A DNA stretch of 29,443 bases from JAKAXG01 sp035702985 (GTDB taxonomy: Bacteria > Actinomycetota > Acidimicrobiia > Acidimicrobiales > Palsa-688), in assembly GCA_035702985.1 (NCBI GenBank), contig DASSZD010000170.1, positions 1 to 29,443 of the forward strand, read 5' to 3'. Positions 16,388 through 24,291 of this stretch are shown in pieces. How positions within the stretch are numbered: the stretch's first letter is position 1; the number at the start of each line of letters is the position of its first letter. Under the pieces are notes generated by a model, which was given only the letters and a program-made list of their open reading frames with translations, made no database searches and was not told the DNA's origin. The position numbers and the translations under genes were made by a program.

Positions 16388-17631
16388 GCGGCCCTCCGAT
16401 CGGCGGTCGCCAGCGCCGGCTGCAGGCTCACGACCGGACGGGCACCTGGGTTGGACGGCTGGCGCTTGACCTCGGCCCGCCAGGGCCGCCCGGTCAGGGC
16501 CAGGGACAAGGGGGTGCGGCGGAACGCCAGCGAGATCAGCGTGCCGCCGGTGGCGCTGATCACGAAGGCCAGCACGGTGCACAGGACGGCGGGCATCACC
16601 TGGTGGCCGTTGGCGAAACCGGCGTCGTCGAGGAGCAGCTGCAGCACGAAGGGGTGGGCCAGGTACACACCGAACGAGGCGTCGGACAGCGTCTCGATCA
16701 GCGCCTGGTGCCGGCGGGGCCCGGCCGCCCACCGGCAGCCGACCACGTAGACCGCGATCAGGGCGGCCACGCAGCTCAGGGCCATGCCGGGCTGGAGCAC
16801 CGAGTTGGCGGCCCGGGGGGCCATGAACGGGAGTTGCAGGGCGTACACCCCGAGAGCGGCCGCCGCCGACGCCAGGGCCGCCACCAGCAGCAGGCGACCG
16901 CGGGAGTCCACGAACCGCTGGATCCGCTCCAGGTGGACGGCGGCGTAGCAGCCGGCCAGGACGTACATCGAGTAGGTCGGGAGCAGCTCGTAGGCGTGCT
17001 GGAAGAACCACAGCCCCGGACCCGAAGCCGGGGCCGGCACGTACTGGAGCACCGCCAGCAGGGCCAGGTTGGCGGCGGTCACCGCGGCCAGAACCGGAAC
17101 GGCCCGACCGGCGGTGCGGTAGGCGAAGCGGCGGATCAGCGGGAACATCAGGTACAGCTGGACGGTGACCAGCAGGAAGTACAGATGGTACTCGGCTCCC
17201 CCGTAGAGGAGGTCGGAGGCGAACACCGACAGTGACGGCTGGGCGTGGGCCGGCCCCCAGATGGTGTAGGCGTAGTAGATGGCGCTCCATGCCACGTAGG
17301 GCACGACCACGTAGCTGATGCGCTTGCCCCAGAACTTCCCGAGGCGCAGCGGCCGGCCGGCGGTGGAGTAGATCAACACGAACCCGGTGAGGCTGAAGAA
17401 CACCTCGCGGCCGTACTGCAGGAGCATCATGGCCCCGGCGGCCGGGACGTTGTCGGGCTGCTCGGTGAAGGCCAGGGAGTGCACCGCGATCACCGCTCCG
17501 AAGGTGAGCAGCCGCACGACGTCCACCTGCCACAAGTGGCCCCGGCTCAGCTGTCCCGCCCTGCCCGGGCGGGCCGTGGCCAGGCCGGCCGCGCCTCGGG
17601 GGGCCGCGACGGCAGGGGACATCAGGGCCAT
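16381..17631 (-). CDS. membrane acyltransferase, acyltransferase-3 (OafA/NodX) family
   Basis: This integral membrane enzyme moves an acyl group to a sugar or other extracytoplasmic acceptor. The 416-residue protein has about ten membrane segments. It opens with VDVVRLLTFGAVIAVHSLAF (the family RxxA-like start with a conserved His) and contains YGREVFFSLTGFVLIYS, FWGKRISYVVVPYVAWS, and SDASFGVYLAHPFVLQLLL near the end. ATG 17631 was chosen because GGGGAGG (17641-17647 on the + numbering) lies nine bases upstream; the longer in-frame extension to 17820 has no such signal and odd composition. It is the first gene of the seven-gene - strand cluster. The acyl donor could be the product of the neighbouring ligase. 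Confidence 0.9.
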   Translation of the reverse strand: MALMSPAVAAPRGAAGLATARPGRAGQLSRGHLWQVDVVRLLTFGAVIAVHSLAFTEQPDNVPAAGAMMLLQYGREVFFSLTGFVLIYSTAGRPLRLGKFWGKRISYVVVPYVAWSAIYYAYTIWGPAHAQPSLSVFASDLLYGGAEYHLYFLLVTVQLYLMFPLIRRFAYRTAGRAVPVLAAVTAANLALLAVLQYVPAPASGPGLWFFQHAYELLPTYSMYVLAGCYAAVHLERIQRFVDSRGRLLLVAALASAAAALGVYALQLPFMAPRAANSVLQPGMALSCVAALIAVYVVGCRWAAGPRRHQALIETLSDASFGVYLAHPFVLQLLLDDAGFANGHQVMPAVLCTVLAFVISATGGTLISLAFRRTPLSLALTGRPWRAEVKRQPSNPGARPVVSLQPALATADRRAAC

Positions 17632-17818
17632 GCGGTCAATCCTCCCCACACAACCTGAACGCTCAACCGCTCGGCGGCTGAGAGCTTCCTGAGAAACATG
17701 AGGCGGGCATTCTAGGGACGGTCCCGGGAATCGGAACGTCCGCCAAACTACCCTTTTGTTCCATACAGACACATATCGTGGGTGGCCGGCCGGCCCCCGG
17801 CGGGGTATGCAGTAGGGC

Positions 17819-18265
17819 ATGCCTCTTGACGGTGAGTACGAGCCCAGCCCGGTCCAATGGGTCCGCGAGCAGGTCGAGACCTACGAGCGTTCGGCTGGCC
17901 GGGAGGCCAACACGCTGCGTGATACCGGGCTGCCGGTGATCGTCCTCACCACCCGCGGTCGCCGGAGCGGGAAGCTGCGCAAGTCGCCCTTGATGCGGGT
18001 CGAGCACGAGGGCCGGTACGCGCTGGTGGCGTCCGTGGGCGGCGCCCCAGATCACCCGGTGTGGTACCACAACCTGGTCGCCGATCCCTCCGCCGCCACC
18101 ATCCAGGACGGTCCCGAGCCGTTCGACGTGACCGTGCGGGAACTGGACGGCGACGAGCGGGAGGAGTGGTGGAAGCGGGCGGTGGCCGCCTTCCCGCCCT
18201 ACGCCGACTACCAGCAGAAGACCGACCGCCGAATCCCGGTACTGCTGGCCGTCCGGGCCGGCTGA
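17819..18265 (+). CDS. deazaflavin (F420)-dependent nitroreductase family protein (Ddn-like)
   Basis: This 148-residue split-barrel protein of the Ddn/F420-dependent quinone reductase family is typical of actinobacteria. Diagnostic stretches are TGLPVIVLTTRGRRSGKLRKSPLM for cofactor phosphate contacts, GRYALVASVGGAPDHPVWYHNLVADP, and a C-terminal YADYQQKTDRRIPVLL. The likely role is reduction of quinones or other small molecules with F420H2 at the membrane. ATG 17819 has no clear ribosome-binding site. It is divergent from the acyltransferase operon; the 187-bp gap (17632-17818) shows no convincing promoter on either strand, only the acyltransferase ribosome-binding site. Confidence 0.9.
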   Translation: MPLDGEYEPSPVQWVREQVETYERSAGREANTLRDTGLPVIVLTTRGRRSGKLRKSPLMRVEHEGRYALVASVGGAPDHPVWYHNLVADPSAATIQDGPEPFDVTVRELDGDEREEWWKRAVAAFPPYADYQQKTDRRIPVLLAVRAG

Positions 18266-18385
18266 CCCCGGGAGTCGCCGTCGATCACGGTCGTCGACCT
18301 GGGAAGGAGTTCCGGGACGGTGGGACCGGAGCCGGTCGCCTGGAGTGCGTGTGGTTAGCCGGGGGGGAGCCGGGGGTACGCCAAG

Positions 18386-18916
18386 GTGATGATCGCTTCG
18401 AGCACCATCGGCAGGGAAGCAGCTGGACTGGCCGAGGGGATCCCGGCCGGTGTCGCCGAGCTGGTGGCCACCGTGAAGGAGAGGCTGCCCGAGACGCGAC
18501 CCGACGTACCACGGCCCGAAGTGTCGTTGCAGGATCTGGCGTCCCGGCTGCGGCTGCCGGACGTGGACGTGGCCGATCTGGCGTCCCGCCTCCGCCGCCC
18601 CGAGGTGGACGTGTCGGACCTGGTGTCCCGGCTGCGGCTGCCGGACGTGGACGTGGCCGATCTGGCCGCGAAGGTCCGGCTGCCGGACGTGGATGTGGCC
18701 GATCTGGCGGCGAAGGTCCGGCTGCCCGAGATCGACGTGGCCGACATCCGTGACCGCCTCCGGGATCTGCCGGCGGTGGGCGGGGCGCAGGCCGGTCGTC
18801 GATCCCTGGCCGTGCGGCTGGCGGTACCGGCGGTCATCGCCGGCGTGGCGGTCGGCGCCGTGGTGGTGCTGCGCCGACGCCGGGCCCGTCGGGCCCGACC
18901 GTCCGAGCAGAGCTAG
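18386..18916 (+). CDS. small repeat protein with C-terminal membrane anchor, function unknown
   Basis: I do not recognise this protein. Its 176 residues have three parts: a 42-residue head, six perfectly phased 14-residue repeats (43-126; pattern LPDVDVADLASRLR), and a tail with one hydrophobic segment (about 146-162) followed by RRRRARRAR. The basic tail implies that the C terminus and probably the repeats face the cytoplasm, with a tail-anchored topology if there is no N-terminal signal. Repeats alternate acidic DVxVADL with basic SRLR/AKVR, giving strong charge periodicity. Strong GC3 bias and repeat phasing support real coding. The start could be GTG 18386 or ATG 18389. The 3' end overlaps the convergent DUF1295 gene by 4 bp (CTAG). 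Confidence 0.75.
   Translation: MMIASSTIGREAAGLAEGIPAGVAELVATVKERLPETRPDVPRPEVSLQDLASRLRLPDVDVADLASRLRRPEVDVSDLVSRLRLPDVDVADLAAKVRLPDVDVADLAAKVRLPEIDVADIRDRLRDLPAVGGAQAGRRSLAVRLAVPAVIAGVAVGAVVVLRRRRARRARPSEQS
18512..18763 (+). repeat. six tandem 42-bp coding repeats
   Basis: Six units of exactly 42 bp encode the 14-residue repeats. A 42-base stretch at 18541-18582 recurs without change at 18625-18666, exactly two units later, which points to recent duplication or gene conversion. Units 4 and 5 are nearly identical (one synonymous change within the GACGTGGACGTGGCC part), while units 1 and 6 are the most divergent. Confidence 0.9.
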
Positions 18917-19719
18917 CCGGCGGGCCGCCGCCGGGGCGGCAACGGCAGGAACCCGGACGTGCGCCGTACGTAGTCGGCGTAGCCGGGCTTGGAACCGGAC
19001 AGGTCCTTCTCCAGCAGCCCCTTACCGCTCTTGAAGTACAGGAAGTAGAGCATGGCCACCGGGGACAGGAACGTAACGGCCCCCTGCCAGCAGGAGGCCG
19101 CCACGAGATACAGGCCCAGCCAGACGGTGGCGTCCCCGAAGTAGTTGGGGTGGCGGGTGTAGCGCCACAGACCACGGTCCATGACCCGTCCCCGGTTGGC
19201 CGGGTCGCGGCGGAAGCGGGCCATCTGGGCGTCGCCCACCGCCTCGAAGAACAGCCCCACCGCCCACAGCCCGACTCCGACCCAGGTGAGCGGGTCCGGG
19301 CCGGTCCGCTCGTACATGGCCGCCTGGACGGGCAGCGACACGAACCAGGCCAGGAACGCCTGCGGGGCGAATATCACCCGCAGGGCGTACGCCGGCTGAG
19401 GGCCCCGGGCCCGGCTCATGATGGCGGCGTAGCGGGGGTCCTCCCCCCGGCCCCGGCTGCGCCACCAGATATAGGCGGCCAGGCGCAGGCCCCATACCGC
19501 CACCAGGACCAGGACCAGGATCCGCCGGGCGGTCGAGGCCGCCGACCAGCCGAAGGAGGCGGCGCCAATGGCGACGAAGGACAGCCCCCACACCACGTCC
19601 ACCACGTTCCAGCGGCCCGCCCGCCGGGCCACCAACCAGGTGGCCGCGAACAGAGCGGCGGACACGGCGGCCGACAGGGCCATGCCGGTCAGGAACCGGG
19701 TGGCGGCGAAGTCGCTCAC
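18913..19719 (-). CDS. DUF1295 / isoprenylcysteine methyltransferase-like membrane protein
   Basis: This 268-residue protein with about six or seven membrane segments belongs to the DUF1295 family, related to steroid 5-alpha-reductases and ICMT-type enzymes. Diagnostic blocks are NVVDVVWGLSFV, LRLAAYIWWRSRGRGEDPRY, and the C-terminal GLWRYTRHPNYFGDATVWLGLYL, where RHPNYFG is the cofactor-binding signature. Likely reactions are reduction or methylation of a lipid. The start is GTG 19719 with GGGAG just upstream, 25 bp after the second CFA-like gene, making it the last gene of the CarH-headed operon. The lipid substrate is unknown. Confidence 0.88.
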   Translation of the reverse strand: MSDFAATRFLTGMALSAAVSAALFAATWLVARRAGRWNVVDVVWGLSFVAIGAASFGWSAASTARRILVLVLVAVWGLRLAAYIWWRSRGRGEDPRYAAIMSRARGPQPAYALRVIFAPQAFLAWFVSLPVQAAMYERTGPDPLTWVGVGLWAVGLFFEAVGDAQMARFRRDPANRGRVMDRGLWRYTRHPNYFGDATVWLGLYLVAASCWQGAVTFLSPVAMLYFLYFKSGKGLLEKDLSGSKPGYADYVRRTSGFLPLPPRRRPAG

Positions 19720-19744
19720 CCGCTCCCACCGGGTCCCGAGGCCG

Positions 19745-21064
19745 TCACCGTCCCCGGGCCGGGGCCACCGGGTCGGCCGCCGGCTGCTCCCAGCCGATCC
19801 GGGTGGCGGGCATCCCGGCCCGCCCCTCCCGGCCGGGTCGCACCGACAGGATCTGGTCCACCCCCATGCGGTTCTGGGCGAAGGAAAGTGCCCCGCCGGC
19901 CAGGTACAACCTCCACACCCGGGCCTGCTCCTCGCCTATCAGGGTCACCACCTCGTCCCAGCGCCGCTCCATCTCAGCCGACCAGGCCCGGATGGTGCGG
20001 GCGTAGTGCTCCCGCATGGCGTGGACGTCCCGCACCTCGAATCCGCAGGCCTCCAGCAGCTCTACGGTGCGGCCGACCGGGCGCATGTGCATGTCGGGGG
20101 CGATGTACCGCTCGATGAAGGGGCCTCCCCCGGGGTTACGGGCCCCCCGGGACATCACCTGGATCAGCAGGCGGCCCTCCTCCTCCAGGCTGGCGTGCAG
20201 CCCGGCGAGGAAGGCCGGGTAGTTGCCGTCGCCGACGTGCTCGCCCATCTCTACGGCGGCGACGGCGTCGAAGCCGGCGCCGGGGTCGGCCAGGACCTGC
20301 CGGTAATCGCAGCGGCGGAGATCGACCAGGTGCTCGACCCCCTCGGCCCGCAGCCGCCCGGCCACGAAAGCCTGCTGCTCGGCGGCCACCGTCACGGCGG
20401 TGACCGAGGCGCCGTACTCCCTGGCCGCGTGCACCGTCAGGGACCCCCAGCCGCAGCCCACATCGAGCAGTCGGGCTCCGGGCCGCAGCGCCAGCTTGCG
20501 GCATATCAGGTCCAGCTTGTCCCGCTGGGCGTCGGCCAGGCTGTAGCCGGGACGGTCGTCGGTCCAGTAGCCGCAGGAGTAGGCCATGGAACCGTCGAGA
20601 AGCAGCGAGTAGAAGTCGTTGGACAGGTCGTAGTGGTGGCTGATCACCTGGGCGTCCCGGCTCAGGCTGTGCCGCCGGCCCCGGGGCCGGGCCTCCGACC
20701 GGGGCGGGGCCAGGGGCCGGCCCAGCCCGCCCAGGGCGGCCATCAGCTTCACGCCGCGGGCCACCCGGGAAGGGCTCAGCTTGACAGCGCCGCCCCGGGC
20801 GGCGCCCAGCACCCGCGACAGCCCGGTCTCCAGGTCGCCTTCCACATCCAGCGACCCGGTCACGTAGGCCCGGGCCAGGCCCAGCTCCCCCGGCGACCAC
20901 AGCAGGTAGCGCAGGGCGTCGGGAGAGCGCAGCACCACCACCGTGGCGTCCGGCGGGCCCGATTCCGATCCGTCCCAGGCCCGGATGCGCACCGGCAGGG
21001 CGGTGCCGAACAGGTCGTGCAGGTAGGAGGTGACGGCTCGGGCCAGTCCGCCTGTAGGGCTCAT
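19745..21064 (-). CDS. cyclopropane-fatty-acid-synthase-family methyltransferase (second copy)
   Basis: This SAM-dependent enzyme acts on unsaturated acyl chains of membrane lipids. In 439 residues an N-terminal domain (about 1-125) precedes HHYDLSNDFYSLLLDGSMAYSCGYW, the family acyl/SAM region, then the SAM loop LLDVGCGWGSL, VEMGEHVGDGNYPAF and FIERYIAPDMHM. Near the C terminus, YLAGGALSFAQNRMG replaces the YLNACAGAFR-like block of E. coli Cfa, so the Cys there appears to be absent. The ATG at 21064 overlaps the preceding paralogue as ATGA. Cyclopropanation, plain methylation or another chemistry cannot be distinguished. Confidence 0.9.
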   Translation of the reverse strand: MSPTGGLARAVTSYLHDLFGTALPVRIRAWDGSESGPPDATVVVLRSPDALRYLLWSPGELGLARAYVTGSLDVEGDLETGLSRVLGAARGGAVKLSPSRVARGVKLMAALGGLGRPLAPPRSEARPRGRRHSLSRDAQVISHHYDLSNDFYSLLLDGSMAYSCGYWTDDRPGYSLADAQRDKLDLICRKLALRPGARLLDVGCGWGSLTVHAAREYGASVTAVTVAAEQQAFVAGRLRAEGVEHLVDLRRCDYRQVLADPGAGFDAVAAVEMGEHVGDGNYPAFLAGLHASLEEEGRLLIQVMSRGARNPGGGPFIERYIAPDMHMRPVGRTVELLEACGFEVRDVHAMREHYARTIRAWSAEMERRWDEVVTLIGEEQARVWRLYLAGGALSFAQNRMGVDQILSVRPGREGRAGMPATRIGWEQPAADPVAPARGR

Positions 21065-22332
21065 CGGCCGGCCCTCTCGAACACGTACTGGGCCACGTCG
21101 AGATAGCCGGAACGGAAGCCTGCCTCCGAGTAGGCCAGGTAGAAGTCCCACATGCGCCGGAACGTCCGGTCGAATCCCAGCCGGGCCACCGCCGCTGCCT
21201 CGGAGTCGAAACGCTCCCGCCACAGGCGCAGGGTCTCGGCATAGGACAGGCCGAAGTGGAACCGCTCAACCGTTCGCAGCCCGGTGTGGGCGGCCAGGGT
21301 GGAGTCGATGGCCTCCACGGACGGGATGATCCCGCCCGGGAAGATGTACTTGTGGATCCAGGTCCAGGAGTTGCGGGCGGCCACCATCCCGTTGTGGCGC
21401 ATCAGGATCGACTGCAGGCCGATGCGGCCGCCGGGAGCCAGCCGCTCCTCGAGGGTCCGGAAGTAGGCCGGCCACCAGCGCTCGCCGACGGCCTCGATCA
21501 TCTCCACGCTCAGCACCGCGTCATAGGACCCGGTCGACTCCCGGTAGTCCCGGATCAGCACCTCCACCGAGCGGTCGAGGCCCTCGGCGGCTATACGCCG
21601 GCGGGCCAGTTCGGCCTGTTCCTGTGACAGGGTGAGGGTGGTGACCCGGGCCCCCCGCCGGGCGGCCCGGATGGCCATCTCCCCCCACCCGGTGCCGATC
21701 TCCAGCACCGAGGAGCCGGGACCCACCCGGGCACCGTCGAGCAGCCGCTCGATCTTGCGGGCCTGCGCCACGGCCAGGGTGTCCCCCGGCTGCTCGAACA
21801 GGGCCGAGGAGTAGGTCATCGAGGGGTCCAGGAACAGGCCGAACAGATCGTTGGACAGGTCGTAGTGGCGGGCGATGTTGCGGCGCGAGCCGTGGGGGTC
21901 GTTGTCCTCCTCGGCCGGCGGGCGCGGCTCGTAGAACCGGCGGACCCACTGCAGCCGGGGCGGGACCAGGGTCCGTATCTGGCGGGCCATGCGCTCCAGC
22001 ACAGCGGCCAGGTCGGTGGTCTCCCAGTCCCCGGCCATGTAGGCCTCGCCGAAGCCGATCTTGCCTGACCGTCCCACCCGGGAGAAGAACGCCCCGGGCC
22101 GGACGATCTCGATGGCCGGGCCGTGGGCAGGGCCGAAGGACCGCCCGTCGGGAAGGTCGACGCGCACCCCGGTCCGGTTCGCAACCCGGCGTAGCAGCGT
22201 GCGGGCCACGGCGGCCCGCCGGGGCGCCGGCTGGGGCGGGCGCATCGCCGGCCAGCGGTCGAAATCCACGGACGGCTCGGACGGCACCGGGCGGTCGGGC
22301 CCGGGCCGCTCCACCCGTTCCAGGATGCTCAT
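21061..22332 (-). CDS. cyclopropane-fatty-acid-synthase-family methyltransferase (first copy)
   Basis: This 423-residue paralogue has the N-terminal domain with VRPGAFFSRVGRSGKIGFGEAYMAGDWE, then RRNIARHYDLSNDLFGLFLDPSMTYSSALF and the SAM motif VLEIGTGWGEMAIRAA. SVEMIEAVGERWWPAYF and HKYIFPGGIIPSVEAI follow, both very close to E. coli Cfa patterns. The C-terminal FYLAYSEAGFRSGYLD has Ser where related proteins usually have Cys. The ATG at 22332 overlaps the DUF1365 stop (ATGA). DUF1365 plus this kind of Cfa is a recurrent pair in light- and singlet-oxygen-responsive operons, for example the RpoE/ChrR regulon of Rhodobacter. Confidence 0.92.
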   Translation of the reverse strand: MSILERVERPGPDRPVPSEPSVDFDRWPAMRPPQPAPRRAAVARTLLRRVANRTGVRVDLPDGRSFGPAHGPAIEIVRPGAFFSRVGRSGKIGFGEAYMAGDWETTDLAAVLERMARQIRTLVPPRLQWVRRFYEPRPPAEEDNDPHGSRRNIARHYDLSNDLFGLFLDPSMTYSSALFEQPGDTLAVAQARKIERLLDGARVGPGSSVLEIGTGWGEMAIRAARRGARVTTLTLSQEQAELARRRIAAEGLDRSVEVLIRDYRESTGSYDAVLSVEMIEAVGERWWPAYFRTLEERLAPGGRIGLQSILMRHNGMVAARNSWTWIHKYIFPGGIIPSVEAIDSTLAAHTGLRTVERFHFGLSYAETLRLWRERFDSEAAAVARLGFDRTFRRMWDFYLAYSEAGFRSGYLDVAQYVFERAGR

Positions 22333-23009
22333 CGGGGTTGTACCTCCAGACCTCTCAACCACAGCCGGATCCCCTGCCACTGGATCAGGGCCCGGACCCG
22401 GACGGGGCCGAGGGGGAATACGAGCAGGCTGCGCACGACGTTTCTGATGTTGACCGGCCGGCGGCGGCCGGCCAACCCGGCCCGGAACGGCTCGTCGTCC
22501 GGGCGGTGCAGGTCCACGGCCACCGTGATGGTCGGCCCGGGCGGGGAGATCCGGATCCGGTACGAGCCGTCGACTGGATAGAACGGCGATACGTACATCT
22601 GCTTGCTCACCTGGGCGGCCACCTCCTCTCCGTCGGGACCCACAGGTAGTTCGTAGGAGATGCGCCCTCCGTATGTGTTGTGCACCTCGGCCACGTCGGC
22701 GACCAGGCGGCCGGAACGGTCGTAGCACCAGTACACGGAGATGGGGTTGAACACGTAGCCCAAGAAGCGCAGGTTGGTCAGCACCACCACCCGGGCCACG
22801 TCCAGGCCCCGGTCCCGCAGCGGGCCGACCACGTCGAGGTGATCGGCGGGGTCGAACCGGGCCAGGTGTCGCAGGGGTCCCGGCAGCCGGGGCGGGTGGT
22901 CGAGGTCGAACATCCACATGGCGCTGCGGTAGCGGAACGAGTTGGGCACCGGCCGGCGGCGGGTGTGGCCGACGGTGACGTCGTAGATGGCCGGCAGCGC
23001 GCTCAACAT
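22329..23009 (-). CDS. DUF1365 family protein
   Basis: This protein of 226 residues shows conserved DUF1365 blocks: YDVTVGHTRRRPVPNSFRYR at the N terminus, LTNLRFLGYVFNPISVYWCYD in the middle, EVHNTYGGRISY, and KQMYVSPFYPVDGSYRIRI. The family has no firmly established reaction but is nearly always encoded with an FAD amine-oxidase-like protein and a CFA-type methyltransferase, as here. A role in the same lipid modification is likely. ATG 23009 is 10 bp after the FAD gene stop; the 3' end overlaps the first CFA gene by 4 bp. Confidence 0.92.
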   Translation of the reverse strand: MLSALPAIYDVTVGHTRRRPVPNSFRYRSAMWMFDLDHPPRLPGPLRHLARFDPADHLDVVGPLRDRGLDVARVVVLTNLRFLGYVFNPISVYWCYDRSGRLVADVAEVHNTYGGRISYELPVGPDGEEVAAQVSKQMYVSPFYPVDGSYRIRISPPGPTITVAVDLHRPDDEPFRAGLAGRRRPVNIRNVVRSLLVFPLGPVRVRALIQWQGIRLWLRGLEVQPR

Positions 23010-23019
23010 GGTCGCACCG

Positions 23020-24291
23020 TCACCAGTCCACCCCCAACGATGCCGCCGCCGCCACCCCGGACCGGCACCCGTCTTCGTGGAACCCCCAGCCGTGGTAGGC
23101 GCCGGCGAAGGCGATCAGCCCGTCGTTCAGCCCGGGCAGGAGGGCCTGAGCCGCCACCGAGGCCGGGGTGTAGATCGGGTGCTCGTAGTCCATGGCCGCT
23201 ATAACCCGCTCGGGGGCCACCCGGTCGTTGGCGTTCAAGGTGACGACGTAGGGCTCGGCGCTGGGCAGACGCTGCAGCCGGTTCATGTCGTAGGAGACGA
23301 GCACCCGGTCGCCCGGGGCCGAGCACGACGGCAGCAGGTAGTTCCAGGACGCCCGGGCCCGGGAGCTGCGGGGCAGGACCCCGGCGTCGGTATGGAGCAC
23401 GGTACGGTTGGGCGAGTACCCGAACCGGCCCAGGGCCCTGGTTTCGGCACCGGTCGGGGAGGCCAGCATGGCCAGGGCGGTCTGCGGATGGGTGGCGATG
23501 ACCGCGGCGTCGAAGGTCTCGTCACCCGACGGGCCGGTGACCACCACCCCCGAGCGGTCCCCGAGCCGGCGCACCGCCCGCACCGGTGTTGAACACCTCA
23601 CCGCGCCCAGGTTCTTGGCTACAGCCTCCACGTAGGTCCGGGATCCCCCCACCATCGAGTACCACTGATGCGACCCTTTGACCGAGAGCATCCCATGGTT
23701 GGCCAGGAAGGTGAACAGGTAGCGGGCCGGGTACTGCAGGGCGGTTTCGGGGGCGGCCGACCACACGGCGGAGACGACGGGGATCATGAAGTGACTGGTG
23801 AAATACCCGGAGTAGCCGCCCTGCCGCAGAAACCGGCCGAGCGTCGTCTCGGCGTCGACGGTGGCGAGGACCCGGCGGGCATGGCGGTGGAACCGGTTGA
23901 TCTCGAACAGCATGCGGAGAAAGGCCGGGCGGGTCGCCGCTCCTGCCTGGGCGAACACCCCTCCGAGGCCGCAGGCCCCGGCGTACTCCAGGCCGCACCC
24001 GTCGCAGCGCACCGACATGCTCATGTCCGTCGGCTGGGTGGCCACCTTCAACTCGGCGAACAGGCGGATGAGGTTCGGGTAGGTGACCCGGTTGTGGACG
24101 ATGAACCCGCTGTCCACCCGCATGAGCCCGGCGTCGGGGGCGACCACCTCGTGGGTGTGGGCGTGCCCTCCCAGCCGGTCGTCCGCCTCGAACAGGGTGA
24201 CGTCGAAACGCCGCTGGAGTATGTAGGCGGCGGTCAGGCCGGCCACCCCGGAACCGACGACCGCCGCCCTCGGCCGCGCCGCGGCCGTCAC
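23020..24291 (-). CDS. FAD-dependent amine-oxidase-like protein
   Basis: This 423-residue flavoprotein of the amine oxidase/phytoene desaturase-like group has the N-terminal dinucleotide site VVGSGVAGLTAAYIL followed by LFEADDRLGGHAHTHEV. FIVHNRVTYPNLIRLF, VGGSRTYVEAVAKNL and the C-terminal FAGAYHGWGFHEDGCRSGVAAA are diagnostic for the NAD/FAD-binding protein paired with DUF1365. GTG 24291 overlaps the regulator stop as GTGA. The probable role is a redox step on a membrane lipid acyl chain together with the CFA-like enzymes. The substrate is unproven. Confidence 0.92.
   Translation of the reverse strand: MTAAARPRAAVVGSGVAGLTAAYILQRRFDVTLFEADDRLGGHAHTHEVVAPDAGLMRVDSGFIVHNRVTYPNLIRLFAELKVATQPTDMSMSVRCDGCGLEYAGACGLGGVFAQAGAATRPAFLRMLFEINRFHRHARRVLATVDAETTLGRFLRQGGYSGYFTSHFMIPVVSAVWSAAPETALQYPARYLFTFLANHGMLSVKGSHQWYSMVGGSRTYVEAVAKNLGAVRCSTPVRAVRRLGDRSGVVVTGPSGDETFDAAVIATHPQTALAMLASPTGAETRALGRFGYSPNRTVLHTDAGVLPRSSRARASWNYLLPSCSAPGDRVLVSYDMNRLQRLPSAEPYVVTLNANDRVAPERVIAAMDYEHPIYTPASVAAQALLPGLNDGLIAFAGAYHGWGFHEDGCRSGVAAAASLGVDW

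Noticed and set aside
14855..17533. A long frame making the CoA ligase look like an 892-residue fusion protein
   Set aside because: The N-terminal two-fifths are a frame-shifted shadow of the acyltransferase gene. The ligase starts at ATG 16387, where its family similarity begins.
17632..17818. ECF-type GGAAC promoter elements between the divergent acyltransferase and nitroreductase genes
   Set aside because: GGAAC motifs exist on both strands, but the distance to any CGTC/CGTT box is outside the usual 15-18 bp.
17632..17820. Acyltransferase extended upstream to 17820
   Set aside because: The extension has no ribosome-binding site, is Cys/Trp/Arg-rich and unlike family N termini. GGGGAGG precedes ATG 17631.
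18512..18763. 42-bp repeats as a CRISPR array or minisatellite
   Set aside because: Units are contiguous with no spacers, are multiples of three in frame, and encode a coherent repeat protein.
21061..22917. Long N-terminal extension of the first CFA-like gene
   Set aside because: It overlaps the well-supported DUF1365 gene in another frame; ATG 22332 gives the usual protein start with an ATGA overlap.
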